Positions 4,828-5,777 of a stretch of DNA of 5,777 nt are shown here, in pieces. Origin of the DNA: Holosporales bacterium (GTDB lineage Bacteria > Pseudomonadota > Alphaproteobacteria > RUG11792); NCBI GenBank assembly GCA_031286725.1, contig JAITTR010000065.1, positions 1-5,777 on the forward strand. Reading direction: 5' to 3'. Every line of letters begins with the position of its first letter. Positions within the stretch are counted from its first letter, which is position 1. The notes below the pieces were generated by a model that saw nothing but the letters and a program-made list of their open reading frames with translations, made no database searches and had not been told where the DNA came from. Position numbers and translations under genes: made by a program.

Positions 4828-5777
4828 TTATTCGTAGGTATCCCACCATTTTATGAAAGTCTGATTATTGTTTTTTAGATAAACTTTTTGGCCAATCATT
4901 GGAATCAGGATTCGAAGATTCTTGTTATTTGAGAGTTTGCTAATCTTTTGAAGCGGTTCGTTCCACTTATGCGTTGCTAGGGAAAATTTAGCGACGTGGA
5001 CTGGAAATAAAGCTTTAGCATTAAGGTCTTCCGCTGCCTTAAGAGTTTCTTTAGGACGCATATGGATACTTTGCCAGTTATCGTTGTATTGACCGTTTTC
5101 TAGAATAGCCAAATCAATCTGCCTAAACCTCTTTCCAAATTTTGAAAATCGCGTGTCGTAGCCTCCGTCTCCGCCAATGAATATCTTAAAAGTCAAAGGC
5201 GACTCAAGTAGAAACGATGCCCACAGAGTCTTATTTCTCAGAAATCCGCGACCTGAGAAATGTTTGGAAGAAAGACAATGTATTGTAAAACCATTGGAGA
5301 GCTCAACGCTCTCATTCCAATCCATTTCGATTATATTATTGTGTTCCCAACGCTCAAAATGAGCTCCAACTCCAAGCGGACAAATTACCTGTTTAAATTT
5401 CAGATTTTTCACAGTCTCATAGTCAAGATGATCCCAGTGATCATGCGTAATGATTAGGTAATCTATTTCTGGGATATCGGCCGGGTTGTAAACATTTGAG
5501 CCAGAAAAAGCTTTTGGGAAAAACGGAATTGGAGAAGAAATTTCACTGAAGACAGGATCAACCAATATTTTTATGCCTTCAATTTGAATAAAGTATGAAG
5601 AGTGACCAAACCAAATAAGCGCATCCTCTGACTCTTTCAAATTAATAATATCCGTTTTTATTGATGGGATAGAATTTACCTTCTTTTGACTTTTGAGGAC
5701 ATTGAAAAAAGCCTTAAGTAAGTTTAACGTTTTCGTAACATTTGACGTATCAAACAATGGAGCGGAGTTAACATTAT
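4828..5777 (-). CDS. Metallo-beta-lactamase-fold hydrolase, NAPE-PLD-like (5' end possibly beyond window)
   Basis: This is a metal-dependent hydrolase of the metallo-beta-lactamase superfamily, closest in motif layout to N-acyl-phosphatidylethanolamine phospholipase D and related UlaG/RomA-type proteins. Counting from a TTG at 5757 gives 309 residues. Motifs are IWFGHSSYFIQIEG (48-61), ILVDPVFS (64-71), the metal-binding HDHWDH (His105, His107, Asp109, His110), KHFSGRG (His166), GGDGGYD (Asp197), an IHMRPKE helix start (His232) and FPVHVAKFSL (His254). All expected ligand positions appear intact, so it is probably active. No signal peptide is seen, so a cytoplasmic location is likely. The TTG lacks a Shine-Dalgarno site, and the frame stays open to the window edge, reading NVNSAPLF, which resembles the N-terminus of homologues. 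The true start may therefore lie outside. The substrate in bacteria is generally unknown; phospholipid hydrolysis is only a family-based suggestion. It converges on the tRNA gene. Confidence 0.88.
   Translation of the reverse strand, partial: NVNSAPLFDTSNVTKTLNLLKAFFNVLKSQKKVNSIPSIKTDIINLKESEDALIWFGHSSYFIQIEGIKILVDPVFSEISSPIPFFPKAFSGSNVYNPADIPEIDYLIITHDHWDHLDYETVKNLKFKQVICPLGVGAHFERWEHNNIIEMDWNESVELSNGFTIHCLSSKHFSGRGFLRNKTLWASFLLESPLTFKIFIGGDGGYDTRFSKFGKRFRQIDLAILENGQYNDNWQSIHMRPKETLKAAEDLNAKALFPVHVAKFSLATHKWNEPLQKISKLSNNKNLRILIPMIGQKVYLKNNNQTFIKWWDTYE

Noticed and set aside
5177..5457. Two plus-strand open frames of 61 and 65 codons
   Set aside because: Both are antisense to the conserved core of the MBL-fold hydrolase, with no Shine-Dalgarno site or recognisable product.

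Overview
The window is AT-rich bacterial DNA, densely coding except for one stretch of about 1.1 kb that holds a decaying gene. Several features point to a proteobacterium: a lipoprotein secretin of the type IV pilus class, a Fis protein, MreC, and a tRNA-Ser with the CCA encoded in the gene. The phrasing of the ComF protein recalls alphaproteobacterial homologues to me, while Fis is best known from beta- and gammaproteobacteria. My best guess is a low-GC, possibly host-associated proteobacterium (for example a Holosporales-like alphaproteobacterium), held at low confidence. Genes use the standard code: TGG encodes Trp, and a TGA stop is followed closely by a terminator.

Layout. From the left edge to 889, minus strand, lies the N-terminal 296 residues of a secretin lipoprotein; its C-terminus is outside the window. 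Divergent from it, comF (best start 1044) runs to 1772. Next comes a small secreted protein of unknown family (1937-2449), with its own Shine-Dalgarno site and a clean intrinsic terminator (2459-2485). From about 2590 to 3437 is the wreck of a gene for an HD-domain protein with a signal-peptide-like start. It carries two in-frame stops, one frameshift in a T-run and two apparent deletions. A Fis-family DNA-binding protein gene (3562-3813) then overlaps mreC (3797-4609) by 17 bases. A tRNA-Ser(UGA) with a strong promoter follows (4699-4788). Convergent to it, on the minus strand, is a metallo-beta-lactamase-fold hydrolase resembling NAPE-hydrolysing phospholipase D (4828 to the right edge).

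How they relate. The secretin and ComF are both associated with DNA uptake through type IV pilus machinery, but this is a thematic link across a divergent intergenic region, not a shared operon. Fis and MreC appear to be translationally coupled. mreC has neither mreB before it nor mreD after it here, which departs from the usual mreBCD cluster. The other genes look like independent units. I see no mobile element, CRISPR array, phage gene or defence system, and no convincing evidence of an undescribed multi-gene system. The least ordinary items are the secreted orphan protein, the decaying HD gene and the fis-mreC pairing.
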